This document shows, piece by piece, positions 1-11,779 of a stretch of DNA of 64,000 bases. The stretch's first letter is position 1. Every line of letters starts with the position of its first letter. The position numbers and the translations under genes were made by a program. The notes below the pieces were generated by a model. That model was not told the DNA's origin, ran no database searches, and worked only from the letters and a program-made list of their open reading frames with translations. This DNA is from Sciurus carolinensis (taxonomy: Eukaryota > Chordata > Mammalia > Rodentia > Sciuridae), in assembly GCF_902686445.1 (NCBI RefSeq), contig NC_062217.1, positions 84,749,758-84,813,757 on the forward strand. The letters run 5' to 3'.

Positions 1-2824
1 AAATTAATCTAAAGCAACAGTCCTCAGACTTGAGCCACATTAGCAACACTTGGATACTGGGCTCCACCCTCAGACTCTGTGTGTAGGCTTACACTTCATG
101 ACAGTGAAATTTAAGATTATCAAAGGCAAAATTGGAATTTTCTCTAAAATTCTTTTCAATGGAACTTCTTAAGATTCCTTAAAAATGAGAAGGTGAGAAG
201 ACAGTAATAACTCAAAGTGTCAAAGTCAACCATCATTTAATATGCAGGTACTTATTTAACAAATCTAGAGCACTTTCAGTAAAAAAGTAAACGTGATTTT
301 TTTTTTTCTTTCCACTTTAACTCAGTATCCTTGATATGGTTAACTCTTATTACTTCACCATTCTACAATCATTTCTGCATATCTACATTGCAATGTTATT
401 ATCAGTCATAAATACAGCAAAATTCATCTACTTTCCTTCATGTTGCCCTTGACCTTTGGCCTTACTTGCTGCCTCCATAAATTTTTGACTCCCAGACCCA
501 CACCTCATCAAAATGCAGACAGATTCTGGATTCACCATGCCCATCAGCTCCATGCTTTGAATTAAGACTTGGACAGGAATGTGGCAGAGTGTCTTTGTTT
601 TTGTTTTTGTTGTTGTTTTTCAGTAGCCCTTTTTAAAATATTTTATTTAAATAACATGAATAGGAGACTTCAAAAAAATGTCAGTGAAAGTGAAGGAGGG
701 GCTGGCCCCTTCTTTGAGGCAATGTCTGCTGCTTAAAGAATAGTGAGTGAGCAGGGTGGATTAAGGAAGAGTTTAATCATGATAAAGGAAAAGCAAGACA
801 GGAGCTTCCTCCCAACCAGACTGGAGCAGGGTGGCCGGCCTGGCTGAACACAGGCACCAGGGGGAGGTCCTGGTTTCTGAAACACTGATCTGATGTGTGT
901 TGACAAGATGTATCTCTATAGACCCTACCGTTCACATCATCATTCTCTCTGTAAAATTAGGTTTACCTTCAGCGGCTCACCTGCACTCGGTGTTACAGAA
1001 TAGTTGAATAGTTGTTTCAAACAGCACCTAAAGATCACGATAACTAAAAATAATTATAGAATTCCTTTGGGACACACCCTGTGGCTGCCCTAGACAAACA
1101 GGCTTGGATATTAAAGTCTTAGGTCAGGTTGCATTCCCACCTGATCTGCAAATGACTTTTTCCACCCGTGGCTTCCTGGAACTCATTTCTTCTTACTGCT
1201 TTGACCCCCGGCTTCTCGAAAAACTTTCACAATCATAAAACTCCGATCCACATTCCCTCCCACCCCTACTGACTATCAGCAAACTTAGTAATAAAGCATT
1301 TGTTTTTTCTTTCTCTACTTTTCACCCTTTGCTTTATAGTTCTAGGGAGACAGGTTCATTTTGCTTTGCTTTTAATCTTCCCCTCTACCTGGGTAGACTT
1401 TGTTAACAGGACAAAGAAAAACACACATTTTCAGGACTCCAACGCATTACTTCTTTCTTTCTCTGCCCAGCAAGTCTCAGTGACTAGTGTTTTCCTGTGT
1501 CCTCAGCTACAGTTAGAAATTAGGGAGGCAGAGGCAAAGTTCTGCCTGCTCCTCCTGAATTCCCTGCTTCTTCCTGTTTTCTGGTCTCTTGGGTTAGCAC
1601 TGCTGAGTCGTCCATATACATAGATTTCAAAGTAAGCAAATGAGTTAAACTCTAGCTTCACTGAATTCCCTAAATTCATCAGATTTTGATTTTAGAAACG
1701 TTGATTTTAGACACTAGCTCATTGAAAAAGCATCATTGATTCAATAGTGGGTCATGCTAGTCTAGAATCCCAGAAATGTCCGCACAATTTTATGTGAAAC
1801 CCCGATTTGGGCTTTTGATTTTTTTCTTAAAGTTTTGATTTCTCAGGAAGTCCCTTGACTTTCTTGCCAGCTCCGCATGGGAAAATGCCCAATTATAGAC
1901 TATAAATAGTATAGAAATTGTAGACTATAAATACCCAATTATAGACAAGATTTAGAATTTTGAGGAATCCGTGATGTCTGTTCACACCCTCCATTGGGGG
2001 CTGCTCCCCTCCTGAAGTGTCACAGCCAGCCACCTCCACCCTGTGCATATTTCTAAAACTTCCTCATACTCACATGGATTGGCCCAAAGCCTCAGCAATT
2101 AGTCTCAAGCAGCCCTATAAATGAGCACCTGGCTAGGTGTCACAGATCTAATGAAAGTCAGTGCGTCAATGAGATGCCTATTATGCTGTGCCGCTCCCTT
2201 CTTTGTGAGCGCTGTTTGGGTTTCATGGAAACCAGCGTGCATAGGAAAATACAGGCAGCTGTTTAGGTCCCCTCAGCTTAAACCCATGTTTCACTCAAGC
2301 TATATGAAGCATGTGAGCAAACTCCTTCCATTTCTGGAGCCCTCCAGAAACATTCCCTGAATTCCAGCAATGCTGGGGGGGCAAAAATAGACTGCTCGGG
2401 ACCAAGGGCCCCCGGCACTGCCACCAATAATACAGAATCATTGCTCCTTATTTTGATTTGGTTTACAGCAGCACTGGAGGATTTGACAATTAAAATAGGT
2501 AAAATAAAATTTAAAAAATAAAAGAGGTGTAAAGAGTCTTGTGGGATGATGAGAACAACAGAGAATAGTGAGGGTTTTGTGAGTGGCCTAAGGGTGGCTA
2601 TCTGGGCCTCAGCCACCAGGCAGAACACTTTCAGTTTAGTGCTGACCTTGGAAGCTCCCCAGGCACTGATGCATGAAGCATTGGGTCTCGACTTTTGCAA
2701 ACCCAGGGACTATGGTTCAGGAACAGGAACTAGACATGAGGAAGAAGAATGGCCACCGTCCCTTTGCTTTCCTTTTAGTCAAAGTCATGCCTTCCATTAT
2801 GTAAGATTCCAGATGAAAGATGGT
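1..2824. other. unassigned, non-coding-looking DNA
   Basis: I recognise no gene or repeat family here. The open frames, including a 107-codon frame at 1300-1623, have ordinary chance composition and no domain. A short interleaved duplication lies at 1888-1946 and is listed separately. The block near 700-870 is richer in GC than its surroundings and could be an old LTR piece, but I could not place it. Confidence 0.5.
1888..1946. repeat. short interleaved direct repeats
   Basis: The 13-mer cccaattatagac occurs at 1888-1900 and again at 1934-1946. The overlapping 13-mer tagactataaata occurs at 1896-1908 and 1921-1933. Both are exact. This is a local AT-rich duplication, probably from replication slippage. 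No function is implied. Confidence 0.75.
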
Positions 2825-2950
2825 TCTACAGGGTTGAGGGTACCACCCTGCCTTAGCAGTCAGCAGGCCTGGGTCCTGTCCTACCACCAGTATGTTCTCG
2901 AAGAAGTCACAGGGACCTTTCTGGGCTCCAGCATTCTCAGCCCAGAACAG
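2825..2950 (-). repeat. MIR SINE fragment
   Basis: The plus strand follows the reverse complement of the MIR core: a 'cagcaggcctgggtcctg' stretch, then the part that in MIR encodes the 'cacttactagctgtgtgacc' core, then a pyrimidine-rich 'ctcag' tail. Similarity is moderate, as expected for an ancient mammalian SINE. It lies inside a 185-codon open frame (2546-3103), which argues against that frame being a gene. Confidence 0.5.
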
Positions 2951-4480
2951 CCCCATCTAAACCACCAGAGACTCTTCCTAAACCCCAACAGTGTTTGTAT
3001 GGGGAGCCTGTGTCTCAGCCTTCAGTCTTCCCCCAAACTCCCACAGGAACCCCCAAGGTCAATGCAGACCTTTCCATTAGCCTTCTGTCCCCACTGGCAC
3101 TAATCATGACTCTTGAGGCAGAGGCTCCATGTCTCCTCATCACAAAACATTTGGGAACCCCTGGACGTTTTTATGTTAAAAGTCACTACTTAAAGATGTT
3201 TTGCATTAAATGAGCCTCAGTAGAGGGAGGGATTTTCCCGGATGGATATTCCCACAAAAGAAAGCCACCTCTTTCTGCATATTTAAGTGAGATTTTGCTC
3301 CTTTGTGAGAGCAAATCCTTTTTTCCATTCTGCTTAACCCTTTGCTTTGCCCAAGTCATGCATGGGAGCCAAGACTCAGCTCCAAGAGGCTCCTGAGGGA
3401 GGAGTGAGGAACCAGCAGAGTGCCTCCTGCCCCAGTCCAGCCCTGGGCTGTCCTAGCTGCTCCCTGGAGACAGAGAAGGCCACTTGGGCTGACTCCTGAT
3501 TCTCCTTGCTTTTAGTGCTGCAGGAGATGAGTCCACAGAAGACAAAATACTCTGCACAGCACCATGTGGATGCAAACAACCAAAACATACCAGGGCTGAA
3601 CTGGGCATCAAGGAAGAAATTCCCAAGAAGGACAGAAGGCTGGAGCCTTAAATTCAAGAGTAGGAATGTAACTACAGAAACCAGAAGCTGAGCCTTGTCT
3701 GGACTGTCTTTCTCCTCCCTCTTCTCGTCCTCTGCGCAGTCTCTCACACTGTCTCTCTAAACCATCTCCCTCATTCCTTCGGGCCTCTCACAGGGAGCAG
3801 GTGCCCCATAGGTCCTGATCTCATCTCAGAACCAGCCAAACATAGAGGCTCTGGACTCCCAAATCCCTGCTCCCAGGAGCACGTTGTAGCTGAGATCAGG
3901 CTATGCTAGATGCCCTAATCCTCATTCCACAAATGGGCTGCCAAGGACAGGAGGAAGATGGAGGAGCTCGGCGTGAGCCTGTGGTGAATGGAAAGGAGCT
4001 GTTTTCTACAGAGCAAAAAAACAAGGTGGAAATAACAGCATCCAAATGCAGAGCAGAGAAGTAGGAACATAGGAAAAAGAAACCACCATAAACTAGCAAA
4101 GTAGATGTGCAGGTTTCACAAACCAATGAAATGAAAAGGAGAATACACAGAAAGCAGACTACCTAGGGGGCCCTGACACAAGCCTAGGAGGTCACATGCT
4201 TAATCAGATACAGACACGTGCTCCAGCTTTGCCCCCTTCCTGCACCCACCGTGGCTGCAAGCATTTCAGTTTTACCATCACTAGGAATTTCTCTATCCAT
4301 CAAACATCAAAGGACTATCCATACGGTCCCAAAGGCTCTTTGGCCTGCTTTAGGCCAGGGTGGTCCTAAAGTTATATTATAAATAACAATCCAAACTTGT
4401 CAGTACCTTTTTAAAATATCACAATGGAAAATGATGCCAGCACAACAGACTGGCAGCTTATATGAGAAATAAGGCAGTTG
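2951..4480. other. unassigned DNA
   Basis: No gene or recognisable repeat. Open frames of 60-123 codons occur on both strands with no domain and no splice logic. Moderately GC-rich at 3350-3900, AT-richer after 4000. Confidence 0.5.
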
Positions 4481-4745
4481 TGGTGTGTGTGTGTATGCGT
4501 GTAGGTGTGAGCATTGTGTGTGATCTGTATGTATGTGTATGATTATGTGTGCATATTCGCATGTGTGTAAAAGTATGTTTCTGTGTGCACATGTAAATGT
4601 GTATGTGTATGTGGTGTGTGTGTCTTTAAGTGTGTGGGGTGCATGCGGGTGTATTTGTGCGTACATGTGCATTCCATGTGCACGTTTATATATGTGTGTA
4701 TATGTGTGCCAGTGGAGCGTGTGTCCATCTGGTGTACACGTGTGA
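4481..4745. repeat. long degenerate (TG)n tract
   Basis: About 265 bp of alternating purine-pyrimidine sequence dominated by TG steps, broken by CA, TA and GC variants. The minus strand reads CA-rich, which explains the overlapping His/Thr-rich open frames on that strand and the Cys/Val-rich ones on the plus strand. These frames are simple-repeat artefacts. Confidence 0.9.
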
Positions 4746-6681
4746 GTGACCTGATATGTACACAGAGTACGTGTTCCTTCCTCCTCACACACACATTTAC
4801 ATGTTCCAACATGGCCTTTACCAAAGCCCACAGGCACCTGCAAGCAACCCAGCATTTGCCAAACCACCAGCCCAGGCCCACAGCTCAGAGACAAATATCC
4901 ATGGTAAAGTCATTTGCTCCAGACAGTCTGTGCCTTTAATGGAAAAGCCAAAAGTGCCTTGAGGTGGGCAGCCTGGGTGTATCCTAGTCAGGAAATCTCA
5001 TCAGATTGCTTCAAGATTTCCTCAGCCTTCACTCCAAAATGCTAACTGCATCGCAACCATATGAAAATCAGATCCACAAAGTAGATGGGTCTGTTTTAAA
5101 TTTTTATGTAATTGAAAAAATGAAATAAATTCTTTAAAATTTGATTCTAATTTACCCTAGCTTTATGGATTTTGTAGCTAATCAACCATGATAGCACTTA
5201 TTTCATTCTTCCCTTAAATCTGTGTAATATATATATCCTTTATTTGTGAATAAAGATGATTGATAGATATTAGTATTTTTGGGGATTGCTGCTATTTAAA
5301 TTTAGGTTATTTATTTTCTTTTTTATCAAATATGAATGAGAATAAATAGAAACTATTTAACTGGCCATCAAAAACATACTGGAAAATGCTCCAGAGATTT
5401 ATGTAGAGATTAAAAAAATAATTACGATTTTTTAGTTCCATTTGTCTAGAATGTTAGGAAATATTTTTCTGGCCCATTTTGAGAGTTGTAGAAGCCAAAA
5501 ATTAAAGAGAGGGAAAGTGCTTTTCTGAGGGCAAACCCACTTAACATGATAGCCACTGACTATGTTTCATGTACATGAGCAAAAGAATGAGTCTGAAACA
5601 TAATAAAGAAAAGATTGAAATAACTCCCTCAATCCTGCTGAAACATAAGAGGAAGTAAATGTGACTTTTAAGACACCGCTACAGCGGTCAGAGCTTCCTG
5701 CCATTTCTGAGTCACAAAGTCGGGTTATCCACTCACAAACAGTATCTGAGCACAAAAGCTGAATCAAATAAAATAAATGATAGAAGTTCCAAATTTATTG
5801 GAGCAGAACTAAATCGCACTCATTGTTTTTTCATTTCTAACATGAGGCGCAACGACGCTTGGTTTAAAGCCGAAGGCTGTGGTCAACATTCCCACAATTT
5901 AACACCCTTTCATCCGAGCAGTGTCACACTCTAGGTGGTCCTCAATGTTTCCCTTTACCCAGCTCTTTCCACAGCGTGTTCCTAGCTCATGGGACTCTTT
6001 TTCAGCTTTGGGGACAAAACTAGAAATTTTAGTAAGAAAACCTAAGACCTTCCGTGTGCAAATCCAAGCCTGAAATTTCATAAACATGACACACAGCAAC
6101 AAATTTCTTTTTACCGCTCTCAGACAACTCATTTTCCATTTGCAACAAATAATTTATAGTTAGAACTTAAAGCCTGCTAGACCATGGTCATTGAAAACAT
6201 ATGTCGATCTGTTGTGGCTTCAGAAACAATCAGAAGTCATTTTATTTCCCATTTCAAAGACCAAAACAGTAGCTTACATTTTTAATACATAACCAATTGT
6301 TTCAAAACATCTGGAGAGCTATACCTTTCTGCCTTTATGGACAGATTCTTTCTTTAAAGGCAAATAGGAAAATCTTATGAGGTCTCTTTCCTACAAATCC
6401 AACACTCTCCACTCCACTGGTAGAATTCTTTTGCCCAAGTTACTCACTGTTTCCATATTATTCAGACTCAGAGATATATCAGAAGCGTAATGTCAGTGCA
6501 AATAAAAATTGCTCTGCCTTGTATTGCCTATTAAATCTCAAGCTCTTCTTTTCTTCAACATAAAGTTTCATCCAAACGCGCACAGACTCTGATGACAAAG
6601 AACATAAAGATGGATGGCAGACCCAAAGAACTCTCTTGTCGACCCATTCCTCTCTGTTATGAAGAACCAATCACCAGGCTA
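4746..6681. other. unassigned AT-rich DNA
   Basis: No supported gene or repeat. AT-rich throughout, especially 5100-5350, with an 'atatatatat' run near 5228. Short open frames only. Confidence 0.5.
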
Positions 6682-6766
6682 GGGCTGTAGCTCAGTGGTA
6701 GAGCACTTGCCTAGCACGTGGGAGGCCCTGAGTTCAATCCCCAGCAGCACCTCCCCCACCCCCTAA
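6682..6766 (+). repeat. ID element (tRNA-derived SINE)
   Basis: A stand-alone ID SINE. The pol III A box (tagctcagtggtagagc) and B box (gagttcaatcc) are both well kept, followed by ccccagcagcac and a short C/A-rich tail ending in aaaaag. No 7SL/B1 half precedes it. The intact boxes suggest a fairly young copy, but the A tail is short and I see no clear target-site duplication. Confidence 0.9.
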
Positions 6767-8202
6767 AAAGTATGTTCCAGAAACATTGGCTTTGTTGGGG
6801 AAAGCTACTTCCCAGAGAGGTAAGTCTCCAAGGGCATACATTTTAAAATATCTTTGAGTCTTATAAATCAGATCATATAGGAGTGTGTGTGCACGCATGT
6901 GTGCAAATGTGGATCTTTAAGGAAAACCACCCATAAATGTGCATCTGTTCTCCCTGGTCTCAACTTTCAGTGGAGTCTTTCTTCAGACAACAGAAAAGGT
7001 ATGCTATTTCAAAGCTCACTTTCAGAATTACTTAAGTATAGAAAGCAGTCTATCACCAGAGCCTGGCAGTAACACCACGTCATGGTAACACCATGGTACT
7101 ATAGAAAATTCTCTGAATTCTCAGTTTTGAAAAGTTGATCTTCAAATGGTCTTTGTACAGCCTCAAGTCAATAAGCCAATACCATAAACAGACTTTATTC
7201 TTTTTCTGTTGATCTCACTTTGCATTTTCAGTCTTACTCTCCCGTGGCACTTCTTCATCACCCACAGGTGTAATATAGGGCTCCTGAGCTTTCTTCTTTT
7301 GCAAATTAAACCACTACTACCAGGACCACAAGAAAACTGTCAGCTACTGAGTATAAAAGTCTAATTGTTGACAAAATGCTTCTGCCATGTCAGCACAATA
7401 ATTATAGTTAAGATCTTAACATCCATTTCTAAAGATAATGCTATTGACATCTTCCTAGGAAGATGCAGCAAACCAATGAGCAGAGTCCTGCCCACATATC
7501 CTAGCAGCCAGCACAGTCCCTTGGGGTAAGACTAAAATGCCATCTTGCAAAACCACTCACTGTTTGCAACTCGACCTTTCCAAGTCATGTTCTTTCCAAT
7601 ACTGTGTTCACCGTCCCATAGGGCATCAAATCTGCTTTGGTGAATTTGTCTTCAACCTGTCATCACATTATTCATCATTTTTATTACATTTACATATGAC
7701 CAGCTCTAAACCAATTAGGAGAAAGGTTCAAAACTGTCCCCAATTCCAGAATAAGGCACCAGCCTTGAAACAAACATCATGGAAAGGCTTATTCTAACTC
7801 CCACTCAAAGAACTAACGATCAGTCCTAAAACCACCAGTTTATTTCTTCTCTTCTTTCTAATGCTTGAGGCTGCAGAGAATGACAGAGAACAATGCTGTT
7901 TCTTTGTGAACACCTTAACACTTTTCCAAGTGGTTACTAAAGGATTTTAGGTATTTTTCTACACTCTCTTTTCACCTCAGCCTCCAATTTACTTCTATCT
8001 TTTACCTCTTGGTAGTCAAAATGGTGGAAGCTTCTAGAATTTTGAAAGAAGATTGAATTATAAAAGTTATAATGGTTAAAGAATGGTGACACAAATTCTT
8101 TTGTGTACTCCCAACCCTAATTCCTTCGTCAGATTCTCAACAAGTTGTAAGTATGCCTTCCGTGTCCGTCTGACACTCAGACAACTACCTGCAGTCTTGA
8201 CA
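6767..8202. other. unassigned DNA with a weak coding-like stretch
   Basis: No repeat family recognised. The interval holds the minus-strand coding-like remnant at 7194-7390, listed separately. The remaining open frames are short and featureless. Confidence 0.45.
7194..7390 (-). pseudogene. possible retrocopy fragment of a small membrane protein
   Basis: Reading the minus strand from about 7313 to a TGA at 7217-7215 gives some 32 open codons containing KKKAQEPYITPVGDEEV and ending in ENAK. Just upstream, in a shifted frame, lies a run of about nine hydrophobic residues (FLVVLVVVV) like part of a membrane segment. An AATAAA follows the stop at 7199-7194 on the minus strand. Membrane segment, basic stretch and acidic tail is a credible order, but in-frame stops and a frame change separate the parts. 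I do not recognise the protein and see no poly(A) tail. It may be chance. Confidence 0.22.
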
Positions 8203-8980
8203 GGGTGACTTCTGGCATAGGTGTCTCCATCTTAACGTGTCCAAAACCAAACACACACACACAAAGACTCTCACTTTCTAAATGTCTACACAAGTCTCTC
8301 AGTGCTCAGATCAGAAACCACAGAGCGATTCTTAAATATTCATTCACTCACACCAGCATCCAGCCCAACAACAACTCTTGTCTCCTCATTGTATCCTGAA
8401 TGTGTCCTGAATTGAATCATGTCTCACCATCTCCACTTCTACCACCCTGGACTGGCCACCGTCATCTCTCACCTGGATCGAAATCTCAGTTTTACCTTTC
8501 CAGACCTCCATTATTCTCCCATACCCCTCAGAGAGAAAAGCCTGTCTCCATGGTGATCTTCCGGCTCTGCCTGGCACTCTGAAAGTACTTCCCGCCTCTG
8601 TCTTCCCCATGTGCCACACTCCTCCAACCTTTTCAGAAGAACAAACTGGTCCATGCCTCTGGACCCTTGCACTTGCCATTCCTCCTACTTGGGATGCGTT
8701 TTCCTCAGACATCGCTTCTTTTTGCCTCAAAAGTCTCCTAACCAGACACCTGCCCTGACTACCCCATAAAAAATAGCCCTTCTCACTCCTTTTCCAATAT
8801 TATTTATCTATGTACTTTTAGTTTTTCCCCACAGTGATGACTACCCTATCATGTACTACATATTATTCTGTGTTTCCCCACACAAGAAGGTAAACTCCAT
8901 GATGACAAAGATTTTGATTTGCTCATTAGCAGTGCCTGATGCATACCAGGTACTCAATCAATACAGTCTGCCCTTAGGAC
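8203..8980 (+). repeat. L2 LINE fragment with 3' end
   Basis: Sense-strand L2. In order: 'cttaacgtgtccaaaac', the 'ccatctccacttctaccaccctgg' type stretch, 'tctggacccttgcacttgcc', 'cctgccctgactacccc', then the 3' end with 'ggtaaactccatgatgaca', 'agtgcctgatgcataccaggtactcaatcaata'. The succession of landmarks matches the ORF end and 3' UTR of the ancient mammalian LINE-2. Diverged and not coding. Confidence 0.85.
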
Positions 8981-9287
8981 GGAACATGTACAAACTCTTC
9001 GTTTCTTGTCATTATTCCACAAACGATACAGAATAACAACTATTTACTAGTATTTGTGCTGTATTAGGTATTATAAGTCATCTAGAGAGGATTTGAAATC
9101 TACAGGAAGATGTGCATGAATCTATGCAAATACTATACTACGTAATTTAAGGGACCTGAGCATCTACAGATTTTGGTTTACATGAAGGGTCCTATAAACA
9201 ATCCTCTAAGGATACTGGGAGACAACTATACTTGTTGAGTGAATTCACTAATGAATGGTATTTTTACAAGGAATTCAGCTTTAATAG
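8981..9287. other. unassigned DNA
   Basis: About 300 bp between the L2 and the L1 nest. AT-rich, no feature recognised. Confidence 0.5.
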
Positions 9288-9417
9288 AAAGCTCCACACT
9301 GCTTTCCAGAGTGGTTGCACTAATTAGCATTCCCACCAGCAATGTATGAGTGTACCTTTTCCCCCACATCCTCACCAATACTTATTGTTGCTTGTATTCC
9401 TACTAACTGCCATCCTG
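9288..9417 (-). repeat. older L1, antisense ORF2 end, left part
   Basis: The plus strand reads as antisense L1: 'cacactgctttccagagtggttgcac', 'cattcccaccagcaatgtatgag', 'cccacatcctcaccaatacttattgt'. It stops at 'ctgccatcctg' and resumes in register at 10050 after a younger insertion. Its own 3' end (lower coordinates) is missing. Confidence 0.88.
9404..9417. repeat. target-site duplication, left copy
   Basis: taactgccatcctg, matching taattgccattctg at 10050-10063 (12 of 14 bases). It flanks the younger L1 insertion exactly where the older L1 is interrupted. Confidence 0.85.
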
Positions 9418-10049
9418 AAACAATATGGAGATTCCTCAGAAGACTTGGAATGGAGCCACCATTTGACCAAGTTATCCCACTACTCGGTTTATACACAAAG
9501 GACTTAAAATCAGCATACTACAGTGATGCAGCCACATCAATTTTATAGCAGCTCAATTCACAATAGCTAGATTGTGGAACCAACCTAAATGCCCTTCAAT
9601 AGAGGAATGGATAAAGAAACTGTGGTACATATACACAATGGAATATTATTCAGCCATAAAGAAGAATAAAATTATGGCATTTGCAGGTAAATGGATGCAG
9701 TTGGAGAATATCATGCTAAGTGAAATAAGGCAATTCCAAAAAACCAAAGGTCAAATGATTTCTCTGATAAATGGATGATGATACATAACGGGGGTTGGGG
9801 AGAGGAGGTAAGGGAAGAATGGAGGGACTTTGAATTGTGTAGAGGGAAATGGGGCAGGAGTGTTGGGGGAAGGAAAGACAGTGAACTGAGCCATCATTAC
9901 CCTATGTACATGTATGATTACACAAATGGTGTGAATCTACATTGTGTACAACCATAGAAATGAAATGCTGCACCCCATTTGTGTAACATGAATCAAAATG
10001 CAGTCTGTAAAAATAAAAAAAATTTAAAAATTAAAATAAATTAAAAATA
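9418..10049 (+). mobile_element. younger 5'-truncated L1 insertion
   Basis: Sense L1 covering the last part of ORF2 and the 3' UTR. Translated landmarks include the ORF2 C-terminal region with MWNQPKCPS and YTMEYYSAIKKN (9572-9660), then 'atcatgctaagtgaaataag'. The 3' UTR has a G-rich block near 9789-9880 and ends in an A-rich tail at about 10008-10049. Only the last fifth or less of a full L1 is present, so it is inactive. Flanked by a 14-bp duplication. The 3' UTR resembles squirrel L1 copies as I remember them. Confidence 0.92.
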
Positions 10050-10063
10050 TAATTGCCATTCTG
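10050..10063. repeat. target-site duplication, right copy
   Basis: taattgccattctg, the partner of 9404-9417, with two C/T differences that fit independent decay after insertion. Confidence 0.85.
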
Positions 10064-10563
10064 ACTGGAGTAAGATGCAATCTTAGAGTAGTTTTGATTT
10101 GCATTTCTCTAATTGCTAGAGATGTTGAACATTTTTTTATATATTTGTTGATCAATTATATATTCTTTTGTGAAGTGTCTGTTCAGTTCCTTAGCCCATT
10201 TATCGATTGGGTCATTTGTTATTTTTGTGTTAAGTTTTTTGAGTTCTTTATACATCCTGGAGATTAGTGCTCTATCTATTGTACGTGTGGTAAAGATTTT
10301 CTCCCATTCTGCAGGCTCTCTCTTCATGTTACAGATTGTTTCCTTTGCTGAGGAGAAGCTTTTCATTTGAATCCATCCCATTTGTTGATTCTTAATTTTA
10401 TTTCTTGTGCCTTGGGAGGCATGTTAAGGAAGTCAGGTCTTAAGTCAACATGATGAAGATTTGAGCCTACTTTTTCTTCTGTTAGGCACAGGGTCTCTAT
10501 TCTAATTCTTAGGTCCTTGAACCACTTTGAGTAGAGTTTTGTGAGGATGAGAGGTAGGGGTTT
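10050..10563 (-). repeat. older L1, antisense ORF2 end, right part
   Basis: Continues the L1 of 9288-9417. The minus-strand open frame 10381-10109 carries ORF2 C-terminal landmarks: FSSAKETICNMKREPAEWEKIF, then a DRALISRMYKELKKLN segment, and DPIDKWAKELNRHFTKE. A second open segment covers 10620-10363. Similarity ends near 10563, so the element is truncated at its 5' side. The encoded endonuclease and reverse transcriptase are absent. Confidence 0.92.
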
Positions 10564-11779
10564 CTTGAACTGAGTCTCAGTGACTTGTTCTAACGGTGAT
10601 TGACGCCAGTCTCCACACACTGAAGTGTGGGAGCAGCTACTGAGTACTTACTCAGATTTGATGCAACTCCTTCTGTAACTTGAAATGAAGCACAAGCTCT
10701 CTTAGATTTCATATGTCAAAAGCTTAAAACTGTCAGACAGGGCTTGCTTTCAAAAACCAACCAATAATACAACAATGTGATTGTACACATTGAAAAACTG
10801 TCCCCTCTAGTTTGAAACCAAAAATAATTAGATGGCTTTCATTAAGGGTCCTAAACCTTTCCCTTCTTATTTTCCCTGTAGAGGTTCCATTGTAAATTAA
10901 CGTGTAGCTTTGAGGGTGACCCAGCCACGAAGGACCAATAACATCCTTCTGATGGGAAAATGAAAACAAGGAATGGTGATTTAGCATTCCAAGTGTGGAA
11001 TCCACCACAGATGTCTCCCACTGACTGTGCTGACTTTCCAAGCCAGATTTGGATATAAACTCTATTCAGTGATTATAAACAATAATTGACAAAGAATGCA
11101 TTTCAAATATCCCAGGAAGCTTCTTTCACTAACATCAATAAAGGACAGGAACTTGGGTTGGGAGGGGTTGGTGTGAAAAGACATGCTCAGGAGTAGCTTG
11201 TTTACCATAAACAAACAGATGCAACATCTGGTCCATCACCCTGATCCCTCACATCTGATTTTACAGCTGTCCCAAAAGAGAACTAAGGTCCAGAATCAGT
11301 TTATTCAACATCAGAGCTTCTGCGTTCTGCACCATTTAGCTCAAAATCTCTGGCATTGACCCTCAGATCATTTAAAAAAAAAAAAAAATGGTTCAGAGAC
11401 GATCTGGATTCCTCAAGGTCAACGTTGCTAGGCAAATTTACCTGTTTTTTTTTTTTTTTTTTCCCCTGTTCCCATCTGAAATGCACCAAGCTTTGACTTT
11501 TTTCTGGTCTCTCAAAGACTTCCAGCAGCTCCATCTGCAAGGAGTGACCTAAGTAAGCCTTATGACCCTAAGCTTCTATAAATAGATCTACATGTACTAA
11601 TTCCTCATTTCCACTCCCCCCCAACTCTTCTCTCAGGTCCCAAAAAATTACCCATTGAACTACAAATCTCTGACTCTGAGCCTTACACAGCTAAATAAAT
11701 AAGTAAACACACACACATACACACATATGTGCAGGCCTGTATATTACACAAGAGTAGACACAACATCAGAAACTGTTCA
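10564..11779. other. unassigned DNA with homopolymer runs
   Basis: No gene. A 14-base A run lies at about 11374-11387 and an 18-base T run at about 11445-11462; they read as opposite-strand poly(A) tracts but no retroposon body is recognisable beside either. A short CA tract lies near 11707-11726. Confidence 0.5.

Noticed and set aside
2546..3103. 185-codon plus-strand open frame, the longest in the window
   Set aside because: It overlaps an antisense MIR-like segment, has no domain, no splice-site logic and opposite-strand open frames of similar size. Chance opening in a GC-richer patch is enough.
4400..4939. Cys/Val-rich and His/Thr-rich open frames of 60-164 codons
   Set aside because: They are translations of the degenerate TG tract and its borders on both strands.
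6682..6766. functional tRNA gene
   Set aside because: The A and B boxes belong to an ID SINE. The sequence does not fold into a full cloverleaf with an anticodon arm and ends in a SINE tail.
7231..7266. 36-bp plus-strand micro-exon with tttcag before and caggtgtaa after
   Set aside because: Both splice-like signals are short and common by chance, and there is no neighbouring exon. The minus strand gives a more coherent reading of the same bases.
9572..9778. 68-codon frame with MWNQPKCPS and EYYSAIKKN
   Set aside because: It is the ORF2 tail of a truncated L1, not a host gene.
11374..11462. A14 run followed 57 bp later by T18, like a very short retroposon hairpin
   Set aside because: No retroposon body or target duplication is visible between or beside the runs.
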